From Diphasiastrum complanatum (taxonomy: Eukaryota > Streptophyta > Lycopodiopsida > Lycopodiales > Lycopodiaceae): a DNA stretch of 64,000 nt. The position numbers and the translations under genes were made by a program. The stretch spans positions 7,717,852-7,781,851 of the forward strand of contig CM055113.1 of NCBI GenBank assembly GCA_029204225.1. Reading direction: 5' to 3'. The number at the start of each line of letters is the position of its first letter. Position 1 is the first letter of the stretch. Below the pieces are notes generated by a model. That model ran no database searches, had not been told where the DNA came from, and was given only the letters and a program-made list of their open reading frames with translations. Shown here in pieces: positions 21,076 through 34,045 of the stretch.

Positions 21076-21374
21076 GGACATTGGTTTTGGCCATTACCTT
21101 AGGCATTTCAAAGATGATGAGATATGCATTGCTCATTCCAATTTTAGTCCAATCCAAGAAACCATGATCATGGCCATCAAGGTATTATCCATTATTCAGC
21201 TAGACATAAATTTGTTAAAACAAATAAAATATTTTTTTTTGGTAAAAAGATGATATGTACTTAAACTTTTAGGTTACTAGTGGAACTAAGATTCTTCTTA
21301 TAAGCAATTCTCATTGTGCATTATATGCAAGATCCCGTGTGGCTTCTATAATATTCCTCCAAATTGAGTACTAA
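21076..21374 (+). pseudogene. Possible orphan exon pair of an unrecognised gene
   Basis: After TTTTTAG, the segment 21,076-21,181 is open in the frame reading DIGFGHYLRHFKDDEICI, AHSNFSPIQETMIMAIK. It ends at a good donor (AAG|GTATTA). An acceptor (ACTTTTAG) at 21,272 is followed by VTSGTKILLISNSHCALY, ARSRVASIIFLQIEY and TAA at 21,372-21,374. The phases fit (both phase 0 at the shared junction), giving about 68 residues. I do not recognise the protein. The fit of donor, acceptor and frame is suggestive only; it could be a captured fragment. Confidence 0.3.
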
Positions 21375-21739
21375 ATATTAGATGTTTTACTTGAATGATT
21401 TGATAAAAATCAACGAGCCTTTAGTCCTCCAATGCTTGGCTCAAATGACAAATTGCCTAATTCTCCAAGAAAGCTTATCATCTTTCTTTGTGAAGGTCTG
21501 CTTTAGATAGCATATTCTCTAATCTATAGAAATGTGGATTTCAGGATGATGTTGACTTAGTATTCCAAGGAGATGATTTTTGAAGATATACAAGCTTCTC
21601 CATTATCCTTACCTTGACATGAAGAGAGAGAATGCAAATATGTAGAATTTTCAAAGGAGTTGGTAGAACAATTCCAGTTTGGATCACATTTTCTCTTGTT
21701 ATTCCAATATTTCTAGTGATATCTTTTGCATTTTTCATG
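21375..21739. other. No recognisable gene
   Basis: Spacer between the possible orphan exons and the composite repeat. Nothing identified. Confidence 0.35.
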
Positions 21740-21911
21740 CGGAAAAACAAAGATGTTTGGATGTAGCTCCATGGGAGACATCAAATATGCATTTTCATAT
21801 TTCCAAATCAACGACCTAATGACTGATTGTCCAATGTGTCATTCATGTATGTTATATTGAACCCTCTCTATTTCTTTCCCTTTAATAATTTCTGACTTGT
21901 TGATTGACTAT
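21740..21911. repeat. Composite repeat R, copy 2, part outside the copia-2 insertion
   Basis: It matches (inverted) 38,705-38,805 and 47,570-47,755. The unit is interrupted here by the copia-2 element and resumes at 25,906. About 137 bases of the unit found in the uninterrupted copy (about 38,578-38,715) are missing at the junction. Confidence 0.8.
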
Positions 21912-23350
21912 CTTACATGAATTGACTCAATCTTCCAACACAATAGCTTAGATCAGGTCTAGTAATGGTTAGATAGATGAGTGAACTAACTAGCTTTCTA
22001 TAGAGAGTAATGTCCTCGAAGGATCTTTCATTACCTCTTATAGTTAGCTTTACATGAGACTCCATAGGTGTATCAATTGCTTTTGCATCTACCATATGAA
22101 ATCTTTCTAGAATAGAATTAGCATAGTTCTCTTGACAAATGAAAGTAGATTGAGAAGATCTAATGACTTCTATTCCTAAAATGTAATGCAAATTACCAAG
22201 ATCATGCACCTCAAACTCCTTCTTAAGAGCATTCTTGATATCCTCCACATCTTGATTGTCTCCACCACTCAAGATGATATCATCCACATAGATTAGCAAG
22301 ATGGTAACATCATTTCCAGCAAACCTATAATAAAGGGAATGATCATACTCACTCATAAAAAAGCCTTGAGAGAGTAAAAAAGTGTTAAGCTTAGCATACC
22401 AACTCCTTGGTGCTTGCTTAAGGCCATACAAACTCTTTTGTAGAAGACACACATGATTTGGCTTTGTTGATGAAATGTAGCTCTCGGGTTGCTCCATGTA
22501 TACTTCCTCCTCAAGATCACCATTCAAGAATGCATTTGAAATGTCCATTTGCCATAGATCCCATCCATAAAGTGTAGCAAGTGAAATGATGATTCGAATG
22601 CTTACCATCTTTGCCACGGGTGCAAAGGTCTCATCATAGTCAATTCCTTGTTGTTGAGCATATCCTTTTGCCACTAACCTTGCCTTGTACTTGTTGATAG
22701 ATCCATCTTGGTTTTTCTTCACCTTGAAGATCCATTTGCATCCAATAGCTTTCTTGTCCTTAGGCAACTCCACCAATCTCCATGTTCCATTCTTCATAAG
22801 AGCTTGATACTCGAGATCCATTGCTTGGATCCACTCCTCTTCTTTCCTTGCTTGATCTACACTTGTAGGCTCATCCAAAGAGGTTAGGAAAGCAACATAA
22901 TTTCCAGAAACTACTTGCTTACCCTTTTGATCATATGTGAGCCTTGAAGGTACTTGTCTTTCTCTTGATGTTCTCCTTGGCTTTTGACTTGATGAAGGTC
23001 CATCATCACCACCATCCAAAGTAGGATCCTTCTCATCAACATCAAGAATGTTAGATCCATCTACTTTACCATAAATCATGCTTGAAGACACCTTTGGAAT
23101 GTTCCCCTCATAAACCACTATTGCTAATTGTAGTAAATCCATAAATATCCAAATGTACAAGTTGAAAAGGATTTGTAGATCTAGAAATAGATCTAGTATA
23201 AGGTAGTCTATGTGACTTAGACAAAGCACAAGACTCACAAACATGCTTGTCATTACTTAAGGAACTTGGAAGACCAATCACAACCTTCTTCCTTGCCATT
23301 ACCTCCAATGACTTGAAGTTGAGGTGTCCCATCCTTTTGTGCCAAACCTC
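21912..23350 (-). pseudogene. Copia-2 pol: pre-integrase zinc segment, linker, reverse transcriptase (3' truncated)
   Basis: On the minus strand after a TAA at 23,353-23,351 (CAA in related copies), EVWHKRMGHLNFKSLEV and CESCALSKSHRLPY give the GAG-pre-integrase zinc segment and the start of integrase. The rest of the integrase core is deleted near 23,110. The frame resumes with a linker rich in S/R/K and an essentially intact RT: GTWRLVELPKDKKAIGCKW, KARLVAKGYAQQQGIDY, MDISNAFLNGDLEEE, SLYGLKQAPRSWY, then the catalytic YVDD at 22,290-22,279. It stops inside RNase H after RPDLSYCVGRLSQFM, exactly at the repeat junction at 21,912, so RNase H and the 3' LTR are gone. The RT frame of about 440 codons is unbroken. 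Confidence 0.93.
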
Positions 23351-24652
23351 TTAAATAGAAATCTGCTCCCTTGCAACACATCGAACTCGGTTAGCAATAA
23401 CACAAGCATCAAGTTTGAACAACTTCCCTTGACTTTTACCTTTTCCAATCAAGACATCCTTCCTTTTGATCAAACAAGAATCTCCATCAAACTCCACCAT
23501 GAGGCCCTTACTTAGCATTTGACTCACACTAAGCAAATTCTTGGTAATAGATGGAATAAACAAGACATCCTCCAAATGAACATTCCTGATTGTAGAGAGA
23601 GAAATAGGAATTGTGCCAATCCCTTTGATTGCACACTCACTATCATTGGCCGCGTAGATCACCCTCTTGTCATCTCCATATGCCAACAAAGAAGTGAAGT
23701 ACTCTTTGTGAAAGGTCATGTGTGAACTTGCTCCACCATCAATCCACCAAGGATCTAGATCTCCATCATTAGCAAGCATACATGAAGACATCACAAAAGC
23801 ATCATCATTTGCATCTTGCACATCCAAACCATCCTCATGAAGAGTAAGATTACCTTGCTTGTCTCCTTGATCTCTCTTCTTCTTGTAGCACTCACTTGCA
23901 AAGTGTCCTTTGATGCCACAATAGAAGCACTTGAGCTTTGATCTATCCTTCTTTTTGCCACTTGAATAAGCATCCATTTGATCTTGCCCTTTAGACCACT
24001 TGCTTTTGGTTTTGCCCTTGAATTTGCCCTTTGTGAACATAGCATCCTCTTGAAGTGTCGATGTAGATCCACCTCTTGCTTGAAGCCTATATTCCTCATT
24101 GATCGAAATCTCTTGAAGATCCATCAAACTTGGCAAAGTATTTTGAATAGAAATACTTTGAACAATGTTAGCATGAGCATCCAACAAGCCATTAAGAATC
24201 ACTTGAATAAGCTCTCCTTCCTTAATGCTTTCATCTATGCAAGCTAACTCATCATTCAATGCTTTCATTCTCAAAACAAAAGTACTTGGACTTTCTTCAT
24301 TCTTTTGCAAACAAGAAAATATTTGTCTTCTTAAAGTCAACACTCTAGAAGTAGACTTGGATTCATAAAGCTTCTTCAATGAATTCCAAGCTTCCAAAGA
24401 TGATGTGCACTTACCAACTTCCTTGAGAAGTTCATTGGTAACATTCATCTTTATCATGTGTAGAGCCTTCTTGGCCCTCTTGTCATACCTCAATTGATCT
24501 TGTTGTGTTGCTGGTCTCTCGTCCAAGCCTACAATAATACCCAAAACATCATTCATCTCAAGAAGTGACTCCATCCTCACTTTCCACAATGAATAGTTAC
24601 TTCAGGTAGGCCTATCATTGGCTTCCAACATGACTCCAATTGAGGTTGCCAT
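23351..24652 (-). pseudogene. Copia-2 gag and protease
   Basis: Start codon at 24,652 (MATSIGVMLEANDRPT), then a TGA in place of a sense codon at about 24,604 and a continuous frame of 412 codons from the next ATG (24,589). Gag shows the UBN2-type capsid pattern (WKVRMESLLEMND, RYDKRAKKALHMIKMNV, YESKSTSRVLTLRRQIF) and a CCHC zinc knuckle, CFYCGIKGHFASEC, at 23,929-23,888. The retropepsin has DPWWIDGGASSHMT, where the catalytic triplet normally reads D(S/T)G and a glycine replaces it here. The frame ends at a TAA at 23,353 inside VAREQISI*EVW. With only two in-frame stops it is a recently silenced copy. Confidence 0.93.
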
Positions 24653-25255
24653 GTAGCAACGACCTGATCTTCTCTTTTAACCTGCTTCAATGCACAAAGC
24701 ACTCCTTTAAAAAAAAACAACAAATGCTTTCAAAAGAAATCACTAAGATTTGAAACTATCTCACAAATTCTCTTCTAGCACTTATCCAAGCAAATCAACA
24801 CATAGAATCATGGAATCTTTATCAACCTATGATCTATCCTCAATCTAATGACTTTTGCCACTTTCTAAAATTGAAACACACTCAAATGAGGTCCATAAAC
24901 CTCACTATCTAGATATCCAATCAAAATTAGGGTTTTGACAAAATCACAAAAAATTGACTATTCCAAATCTACATGCAAATGCTGAAAATTTGATATGCAA
25001 TCTATAAGCCACCACTTAGGCTGAACCAATGATCCAAAAATCGGCCAAATCCAGTGTGGGAATTCAAAAATTGGAATTGAACAAGTATATTGACCTATTT
25101 AGTGTTTTGATCTACAAAAGATCCAATCTACAAAAGCAAAAAATCCGATTTTGGTGTAGAATCCTCTCTAGCATGCTCTAGACTTGATATCTTCACCAGA
25201 TCATTGATAGATCTGATTTCCTCCTTCATAACCTGAAACACAAGCTCTGATATCA
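24653..25255 (-). mobile_element. Copia-2 leader and primer-binding site
   Basis: The primer site TGATATCAGAGC (25,255-25,244, minus strand; one mismatch to the initiator tRNA-Met match) abuts the LTR. About 590 bases of leader with no open frame separate it from gag. The same leader is seen at 45,469-45,975 and in part at 50,048-50,197. Confidence 0.9.
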
Positions 25256-25905
25256 TGTGAAAGATTTCAGATCCTTAAGATCCAATCTACTTGAATGATC
25301 TTTGGTTAGAAAGAGAAATACACTACCAATCTCACCAATGTAGAAAAATCAGCATCTACACACAATTTGAGATGCAAACACTAATAGAACTTGATCAAAC
25401 TTGAATGAAATGATTATGTACTGTTGTTGTCCGTACAAAACCAGCAATCTACTGTATTTCACACGTGTGGATCCAAAAATAACAAATATAGATCATTCTA
25501 CACATAGAATTGCAAGCAATCACCAAGATAGTGCAACAATGGATAGTAGAACCCAAGAGAACCATGTATAAGCATGAAATGAGATAGCGAAGAGAGAAGA
25601 TGACTCTCTCAATGAGTTACATCCTTTTATAGCAAGTCTAAACCCTATTTGGCCACTTGGCTTTCCCACCAAAATGCTAACCCTACTAATTTTGGGCCTA
25701 GATTCAATGTACCCAACTTATTCAAATTGAATCTACTCAAAATCGCATTCTATCTTTCCCAAACTTTCAAAAAGTGTTCATTCAAATGAAATTTAGACTA
25801 ATGAACTTTGAAAAGTCAACCTCTAAGTCTAGAACAAGTTTTGGCCTCAATATGCCAAATATGGAAATATTGGAAAATGTGATGAAACTAGTTGAATCTT
25901 TCACA
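25256..25905 (-). mobile_element. Copia-2 5' LTR (650 bp)
   Basis: On the minus strand it starts TGTGAAAGATT (25,905) and ends AATCTTTCACA (25,256), an exact 11-base terminal inverted repeat. It is inserted into composite repeat copy 2 after GTGTTTCA. A CACACGTGTG palindrome lies at about 25,460. Homologous LTRs: 49,394-50,035 (plus, full length) and 45,325-45,456 (plus, 3' part). Confidence 0.95.
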
Positions 25906-28900
25906 TGAAACACCTATAATCTTATGCATTCCTGTGTCTAAGATATTTCTCTCCTATTTTGAATGAAATGATCATGAATAGGTATTTTCTTGATGTGAAC
26001 TTGGTTAAAGATTTCTTCAACAAGCATAAAATATTGTAACATATGCTTTTATGCTTATTTTAGTAAAATCACAAGCTCCTTAGACTGTAGTTTTGTGTCT
26101 AAACTTTCTTTGTGACCACCAACAATGCCTCTACAATATTCAATTTAATGCAACTACTTTGACTGTTGATTAACATCAATTTAATTGTTTTACCTATCAA
26201 AATAAACCCTAAATTTTTTTCAATTGAAACATTGTCTTTTATCTTTTGATGTGCCACCAATGCAAATCTGCAAGAAAATCAAATAGATAAGAGATAATTT
26301 AAAACCATCTCAAAATTAAAGAAAAATGCTCAAGAGCTTATTGGAATGCATGAATGTTTGTATTTAATAAACTCCTTTGAAAGATTATGCATATACTTGC
26401 AAGTTTGTTGCTTTTCTTTATTGTTTTCTATTTTCTTTGAAAATAATTTCAATTTTTCCAATAATTGTAGATTCTTAGAATGGATAAATGCAATATGAGA
26501 ATATGTTATGATGTTATGTAATAATTCATGATTCATTCAAAGATCTACATTCTCCTACAATGTCTTTTGCCAACTTCAACCTTTCTCATGACAATACGAA
26601 GATATGTGTTTAAGATAATTCTTTGAAATTGCATTTTTTTATATTGAAAATGGATTTTTGTACTTTGCAACCTTTGAAAATATCCTAATAAATCATTATA
26701 GTTATGGCACACCATACAACTAATTCAGTAATTGAGCAAAAGCTAGAGTATTGCAGAGTTTAGGATCTTGAGGATACAAAGTTCCACCCATCCACAATTA
26801 CAAATTTGCCTTGTAATCTTTAATGATCCTCTCACACCTCTTATCAATATAAGTATAAATCAAATAGAAATATCCAAATGGAGATAATACATTGTATTCA
26901 TCACAACAAGTACAAAAGCAATTACAAGCACCACATGTTCAAAAACATTATCACAACTTTATTTAAAAGCATTCAGGAATACATCTACTTATGTGAGACA
27001 AAACCATAAATTCAATAAGAGTGACTCAAAGAGGGCGCTTCTCTTTTTATTAAAATGTTGACATTCAAAATTGTATGAAATGTAGTATAGGTTCAAAAAA
27101 CAATAGATTGCACTAGTTTCTGCCTTTTGCAATGTTTGCAGATTTTTTTGTTGAATGTAATATTCGTAGAACAGCAACAATGTTTGTTTGTAGTGATTTA
27201 ACAAACAATATGTTATTAAGCCTCCTAGATGATCAATGAGATAAAAAGAGTAATGGCAATATCGAAAGCATGGTTAATAGATCATCAATGAAATTTTGAT
27301 ATCTTATAGAAAAACAAATGCTTTCTTTAACATTTTATTATAGAAGATCGTCGAAAGTTGGCAACGAATGGAAAGCATTGGATCGGGATTTTACAGTGAA
27401 TCATCAAGATCAAATAGAAATCCAAGTGAAGCAAAATGATTCTACTATTACAACAATTGAGGTGGAGGAAAATTGGACACTTGATCAAATTCGATCAAAG
27501 CTTGCAATATGATATTCCGAAACACTTTTGTTTTCGAGTCAATGAGAGATTGGTAGGTGTATGTGTGTTTTCTTTACTACACATTTGAAACGACTTTCAA
27601 AGACTTTATCTGAACTTACTTCAGTGTTTTCAGTATTTAGCGATTGCATTTACAGTAATCTCAATGTTGGTATTTTTTAACAAGTCTCTTTGATGTACAT
27701 GTAAGACCAAGACAAGAAAATCATATACAGTGCAAGGATTTCAATAGAAGCATAGAAATTGTCAAAACCGCATAAACATTGGGATGGTAGACGTGCAACA
27801 ATGTACAACAAAAGCAATATAAAACTATCTCAAATGACTTCAAGATTTCATCGAACATATAGTATTAAATATTTTAGAAAATGTACATTGTTGTCAAAAT
27901 TGAAATAAAATATTCGTGGCTTTCAATAATAGCCCACTTTTTGCTGCCTATCTGTTCTATGCATCATCATGTGATGATATCTTTCTATATATTTGTAATT
28001 TACATCAAGTGTCGGAATTTATATTTCGATATTTACATTCCAATCATATATTGCTTGAGGCAGATCATCAAGCACTGCAACTTCACTATCCACCTTTGGG
28101 GCAACCTCATCTGCGACATCTTCATGCTTGTAGGACCTTGCAGACGATAGTAGGATTTTCAGCATTCCATGTTGGAACTGATAATAGTATTTGTTGATAC
28201 TTCAGGGCATTGGAACTGCAATTTAAAACATTGAGTGTATGTATTAGCCAATGTCTGATAACTTATAATTACACAAACATAATATCATCTGGATACTAGA
28301 AGTTGAGAAATTTACCTCAGGTCTATCAGCATTTGAAGTTTGCATCATATACTAATCCAAGAATGATTTGACATTCTAGATGGAAAACCATCTGCAGCTG
28401 AAAGCATCCTCTTGTTGCGAAGTCTTAAAGATTACAACAAAAAATTGTTAAATTGTAATTCAATATAATTTTAAATTGCATGCCATCATGTAAATAAAAA
28501 ATGTGAAAAGATCATTTAACCTTTGCATCAACAATCTCCATGTTGGTATTTAATCAACTCATTTGGCCTGGGCAATAGCTCCACCATCCTCTTGTACAGT
28601 TAACAATGGAATGGGAATTCATTTTCATGCACATAGGTGTGCAACTTCCAGTAGAATCCACTTTTAAAGATATTACGTGCACGCTCCAATGTTTTCTGCC
28701 AGCAAATGACAATGAATGACTAAAATCTATAAGAGTTTCCAAAAAACAAATCTTACAAAAAGAAATTATCGTACAAAACAAAGTAGACAATGACAAGCAA
28801 CTAGAAGTAGTTATAGTTAATATAATATGTTCTTTTAGTTACTACATATTAGATTAATTCTCTCTCTCCATTTTTATATAAAGGATCAACATGAAAGAGA

Positions 28901-29050
28901 TAAAGAAGTGTTAGTATATGATACTAGCTATTCATAAGAGAGACTAACTCTCTTGCGGTGATGCGCTATTTGAGGTCCAAACAGTGCCCAAGTTTTGATG
29001 TATAGACGGTCTAAGATGCTAGGGCACAAATAGGATTCACGTAATCCTTG
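25906..29050 (+). repeat. Composite repeat R, copy 2
   Basis: Continues the unit begun at 21,740. From 26,705 it matches window position 1 onward. The region 26,000-26,705 pairs in inverted orientation with 38,550-37,955 and 47,330-46,640. It contains a damaged ubiquitin-like ORF (next entry) and runs into gypsy RT sequence from about 29,090. Confidence 0.85.
27344..27775 (+). pseudogene. Ubiquitin-like ORF, copy 2, broken
   Basis: Exon 27,344-27,552 has an 8-base deletion (after KL, near 27,502) that shifts the frame. The second exon (27,701-27,775) keeps its codons and TAA, but its acceptor has changed from CAG to CAT. Neither splicing nor translation could give the full domain. Confidence 0.75.
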
Positions 29051-29960
29051 GAGTGTTGCACAGGCTTTAAGTTCCAAGTGCTTGTCCAATGCTCTAAGTT
29101 AATGGAGAGGGTGTTAGAGGAATACATGACACCAACAAAAAGGCAAATAATGGATATGGCAAAAGTTAGGTGAGAGAGTGTCATTGATACTCATAACCTG
29201 CAGTGTTGGATAGGCAGTGGCATTTACAATTCAGGATATATTTTCTAGCCCTAAATTATCTATAGTTTTATGAGGTTAATGTGTTCCAAGAAAAAGAACG
29301 CACATGAAAGAAGAGCCAAATGACATTGGTGAAAAAAAAGATAGTTCTCACATGCACTATGTGTTCCTCAAAGGACGTAGTATAGCGAGAATATTATCTA
29401 TGAACACTACCACAAACCTCCCCAAATATGGACAAAATATATCGTTCATCATTTTCTGAAATGTTGTTGGAGCGTTCGTTAATCCAAAAGATAGCACTAA
29501 GAACTCATAATGGTCAAATATAGTACAAAATCTAGTCCTTTGGACATCTTCCAATTTAATATTTATCTAATCGTACCATGTCTTGGGATCTATCTTAGTG
29601 AAGTATTTAGCCCCACCTAAGCAATCTATGAGGTCATCCGTCCTAGATAACAAATATTTATTCTTCTTAATAGTCATGTTGTTCAACCCCTTGTAATCCA
29701 CGCACATCTAGAAACCTCCATCCATCTTGACTTTCAGAAAAATAGGACCATGGTGACTTATTGGGTTTGATATGTCACATCCTCATATAGTTTTCTATTT
29801 CACTCTGAAGTCTCCACTTCCCCTTTTTGAGATAACCAATAAGGTTACCTAGAGATAGGTTGACTTCCTAGAATTAACTCTATCTTATCATCTACTAATC
29901 TAGATGACAGTAAACCATGAGATAACTCTGATAGAAAAACGTCCTTAAATTCACTTATGA
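29051..29960 (-). pseudogene. Gypsy RT relic, copy 2
   Basis: Same content as 2,381-3,245. The minus strand at 29,554-29,357 has the best view of the palm end: [34 protein letters not shown] and [13 protein letters not shown], where N replaces the second catalytic aspartate. Upstream codons are shifted and stopped. Confidence 0.85.
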
Positions 29961-30363
<403 letters not shown>

Positions 30364-30629
30364 GAGTGCAAGAACGTTCTAATCTAATTTTGGCAGAGTC
30401 TCCTCCTCTTATTTAAGACAGAAGTTGGGTGAAGTGTCTTTTTATTCCTGGGAAAGACCTTTCCCCTGATCTTTGATTGGGTAATTACAATGGCAAGGAT
30501 TCTAATCCAGGTTGTTTAAATTAACACAAAACAAATCTCAGTGGTACAAATTGGGTATTTTTGCAGCCTCTATAGAACACATATAAACATGCATAACTGG
30601 ACAATAGAGTGTATGAAGATTAAAGATTG

Positions 30630-30720
30630 ATTTTTCAGTTGAACCACTTCGATAGTAGAATACTCCATAGAGCACCCCACCGAAATATGGGAGGTCCTAG
30701 GTTCAATTCCTGGCCTGACC
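30630..30720 (+). other. tRNA-like pol III box, copy 2
   Basis: The B-box-like GGTTCAATTCC lies at 30,700-30,710 with surroundings as at 3,905-4,000. Confidence 0.4.
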
Positions 30721-30839
30721 ACACACACCAACTGTAAATACTTTTCACACATGGCAGATTTCTCTATAAACAAAACCCAATTTGAAGGCAAAGATGCCAA
30801 TCACTTCAAGAAGAAAAACAAATAAGAAGTCATATTCTT

Positions 30840-32150
30840 CTATTGTTAGAAGACATGACATTATGCTAATGAATATAGGCATAATCCAAGAGCCAGTTGC
30901 AAGGACAAAAATCCAAGGGCTTACATGTTGAAGAATCACCTTCACAACAAGACAACCACCCATGCAACTTTATGCTAATAGAAGAAGAAGGTGATGGCAT
31001 GTACCTCAAGCACAATAGTACCTCCAAGATAACCATTGATGATTCTTGATCTACTGTGCTTGTGACATGCATGAGAAATATTCCGAAGAGTTTTTAGCCC
31101 TACAACACATCAATATCTGTGATGCTTGGTGACAACAACCAACATATGGTGGAAGACACTAGACTTATCCAGTTAATAACACCAAGTGGATGCAAGGTTC
31201 TAGAAGGAGTACTGTTTGTGCCATCTCTGAGAAAAGATCTATTTTCTATTGCCAAGATGAAAAAATATAGGCATGAAAATATATTTTGATCAAAATGTAT
31301 GCAGGATACAAGATGACAGATCAAACAAGATCATTATGGCAACACTCAGAATATGGAACCTATACCAAGAGACAATTTTAGAGGGAGTCGATAGTGTATT
31401 AGCTACCATTATAAGTAGTAGTGAATCAGAGCTATGACATAAAAGAATGGGTCATCTTAGCACAAGAATGCCATATCATATGACCAAAGTCGCAGTCAAG
31501 GAACTGGAGTGAAGGTGAGTGATACCCACCTAGGATTTTGCCAAATGTGTGCTCTGGGAAATCAGAGTCATGTGGCCATTGCCAGATATGGACCAAGAAC
31601 CAAGGAACCACTGGAGCTAATACACTTAGACTTGTGTGGGCCTATGGTAGTGAATTCAATATCTAGATCAAGATATTTTGTGACTTTCATAGAGGACTAC
31701 AGCCATATGAGTGTAATTTATTTTTTAAAATTAAAGTCAAATGTCTTTGCAAAGTTCAAGTACTTCAAGGCTTATGTGGAGAGACAACTAGGAAAGAAGG
31801 AAAAGGTATTGTGGTCTAACAACGTTGATGAATATATCGGTAAGGAATTGAAAGATACTGCAAAAAGGAATGTATTGCTAGATAGTAGACCACTTCTTAC
31901 ACACCACAACACAACAATGTTGCACAAAGGAAGAACAAAACATTGTTGGATACAACTCATTGTTTAATGATCCAATTAGGATTACCCAAGGAATTTTGAA
32001 AACCAGTGGTTGCCATCTCGAATTACCTACAAAATCGGACATTGAGGACATCAGTGAAGGGTAAAACTCCATATGAAATATGGATTGGTAGGAAGCTAGA
32101 CCTTTCAAATGCAAGAATTTTTGGATGTGATGCATATGTGCACACACCAC
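30840..32150 (+). pseudogene. Ty1-copia protease-integrase relic, copy 2
   Basis: Direct duplicate of 4,120-5,390. The retropepsin triplet region is further decayed (gat tct tga at about 31,042). The open stretch 31,509-31,967 covers the zinc segment (FCQMCALGNQSHVAI) and the integrase core (DLCGPMVVNSIS, RYFVTFIEDYSHMSVIYF). It then shifts frame relative to copy 1 at KELKD. Confidence 0.8.
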
Positions 32151-32576
32151 ATTAGAAATATCTAGATGTAGATCTAGTATTAGGTAGTTTATGTGAGTTT
32201 GACAAAGAACAAGACTCACAACATGATTGATACTTTCTAAGGAACTTGGAAGACCTATCACAACTTGCTTTCTAGCCATTACCTCCAATGACTTGAAGTT
32301 GAGGTGTCCCATCCTTTTATGCCAAACCTCTTGAATAGGTATTTGCTCTCTTGCAACACATCCAACTTGCTTTGTAATAACACACGCATCTAGTTTGAAC
32401 AACTTCCCTTGTCGTTTACCTTTTGCAATCAAGATATCCTGCCTTTTGATCATACAAGCCTCCGAATCAAGCTCAAATTTGAGGCCTTTACTTAGAAATT
32501 GATTCACACCAAGCAAATTCTTGGTAATAGATGGAATGGAAAAAACATCCTCCAAATGAAGATTCCTTACTATCAT
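32130..32576 (-). pseudogene. Copia-2-like protease/pre-integrase fragment, copy 2
   Basis: Counterpart of 5,380-5,879 but ending at NLHLEDVF (32,576), where it meets inverted gypsy sequence instead of the copia-3 LTR. Confidence 0.8.
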
Positions 32577-33095
32577 CTAGATTATTAGACGATAAGATAG
32601 AGTTAATTCTAAGAAGTCAACCTCTAGACAACCTTATTGATTATCTCAGAAAGAGGAAGTGGAGACTTCAAATCAAATAGAAAACTATATGAGAATGGGA
32701 CATATAAAACCCAATAAGTCACCATGGTCCTATTTTTCTGAAAGTCAAGATGGATGGAGGTTTCTAGATGCGTGTGGATTACAAGGGGTTGAAAAAAGCG
32801 ACTATTAAGAAGAATAAATATTTGTTATCCAGGATGGGTGAGCTTCTAGATTGCTTGAGTGGGCCTAAATACTTCACTAAGATAGATCCCAAGACATGGT
32901 ATGAGTAGATAAACATTAAACTGGAAGATGTCCAAAGGACTAGATTTTGTACTATATTTGACCATTATGAGTTCTTAGTGCTGTCTTTTGGATTAACGAA
33001 CGTTCCAACAACATTCCAAAAAATGATGAACGATTTATTTCGTCCATATTTGGGGAAGTTTGTGGTAGTGTTCCTTGCTACATTATGACCTTTGA
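32577..33095 (+). pseudogene. Gypsy RT relic, inverted copy
   Basis: Inverted copy of 29,360-29,890. It reads LRSQPLDNLIDYLRKRKWRL-like codons, then [38 protein letters not shown] and GKFVVVFLATL, all with shifts. It forms a local inverted pair with copy 2 around a spacer of about 2.7 kb. Confidence 0.8.
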
Positions 33096-34045
33096 GTAAC
33101 ACACAGTGCACGTGAGAACTGTCTTTTTTTTCACCAATGTCATTTGGCTCTTCTTTCATGTGCGTTCTTTTTCTTGGAACACATTAACCTTATAAAACTA
33201 TAGATATTTTAGGGATAGAAAATATATCCTGAATTGTAAATGCCACTGCCTATCCGACACTGTAGGTTAAGAGTATCAATGCCACTCTCTCACTTAACTT
33301 TTGCCATATCCATTATTTGCCTCTTTGTTGGTGCCATGTATTCCTCTAACACCCTCTCCATTCACTTAGAGCATTGGACAAGCACTTGGAACTTAAAGCA
33401 TGTGCAACAGTCCAAGGATTACATGAATCCTATTTGTGCCCTAGCATCTTAGACCGTCTGTACATCAAAACTTGGGCGCTGTTTGGATCTCAAATAGCAC
33501 GTCACCGTAAGAGAGTTAGTGTCTCTTATGTATAGCTAGTATCATATACTAACACTTCTTTATCTCTTTCATGTTGATCCTTTATATAAAAATGGAGAGA
33601 GATAATTAATCTAATTTGTAGTAACTAAAAGAACATACTATATTAACTATAACTACTTCTAGTTGCCTACACTTTGCGTTGTAAGATAATTTCTTTTTGT
33701 AAGATTTGATTTTTGTAAGATTTGTTTTTTGGAAACTCTTATAGATTTTAGTCATTCATTGTCATTTGCTGGCAGCAAACATTGGAGCATGCACGTAATA
33801 TCTTTAAAAGTGGATTCTATTGGAAGCTGCACACGTATGTGCATGAAAATGAATTCCTTGAATGCCACCCATTCCATTGTTAACTATTTGTACAAGAGGA
33901 TGGTGGAGCTATTGCCCAGGCCAAATGGGTTGATTAAATACCAACATGGAGATTGTTGATGCAAAGGTTTTTTTCTTTTGTAATCTTTAAGACTTCACAA
34001 CAAGAGGATGCTTTCAGCTGCAGATGGTTTTCCATCTAGAATGTT
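33096..34045. repeat. Composite repeat R segment, inverted
   Basis: Inverted copy of about 28,380-29,350. It contains the counterpart of the 1,793-1,978 open frame (33,776-33,961 plus, shifted by 2 bases) and ends at TCTAGAATGTT near 34,045, where copia-3 begins. Confidence 0.75.
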
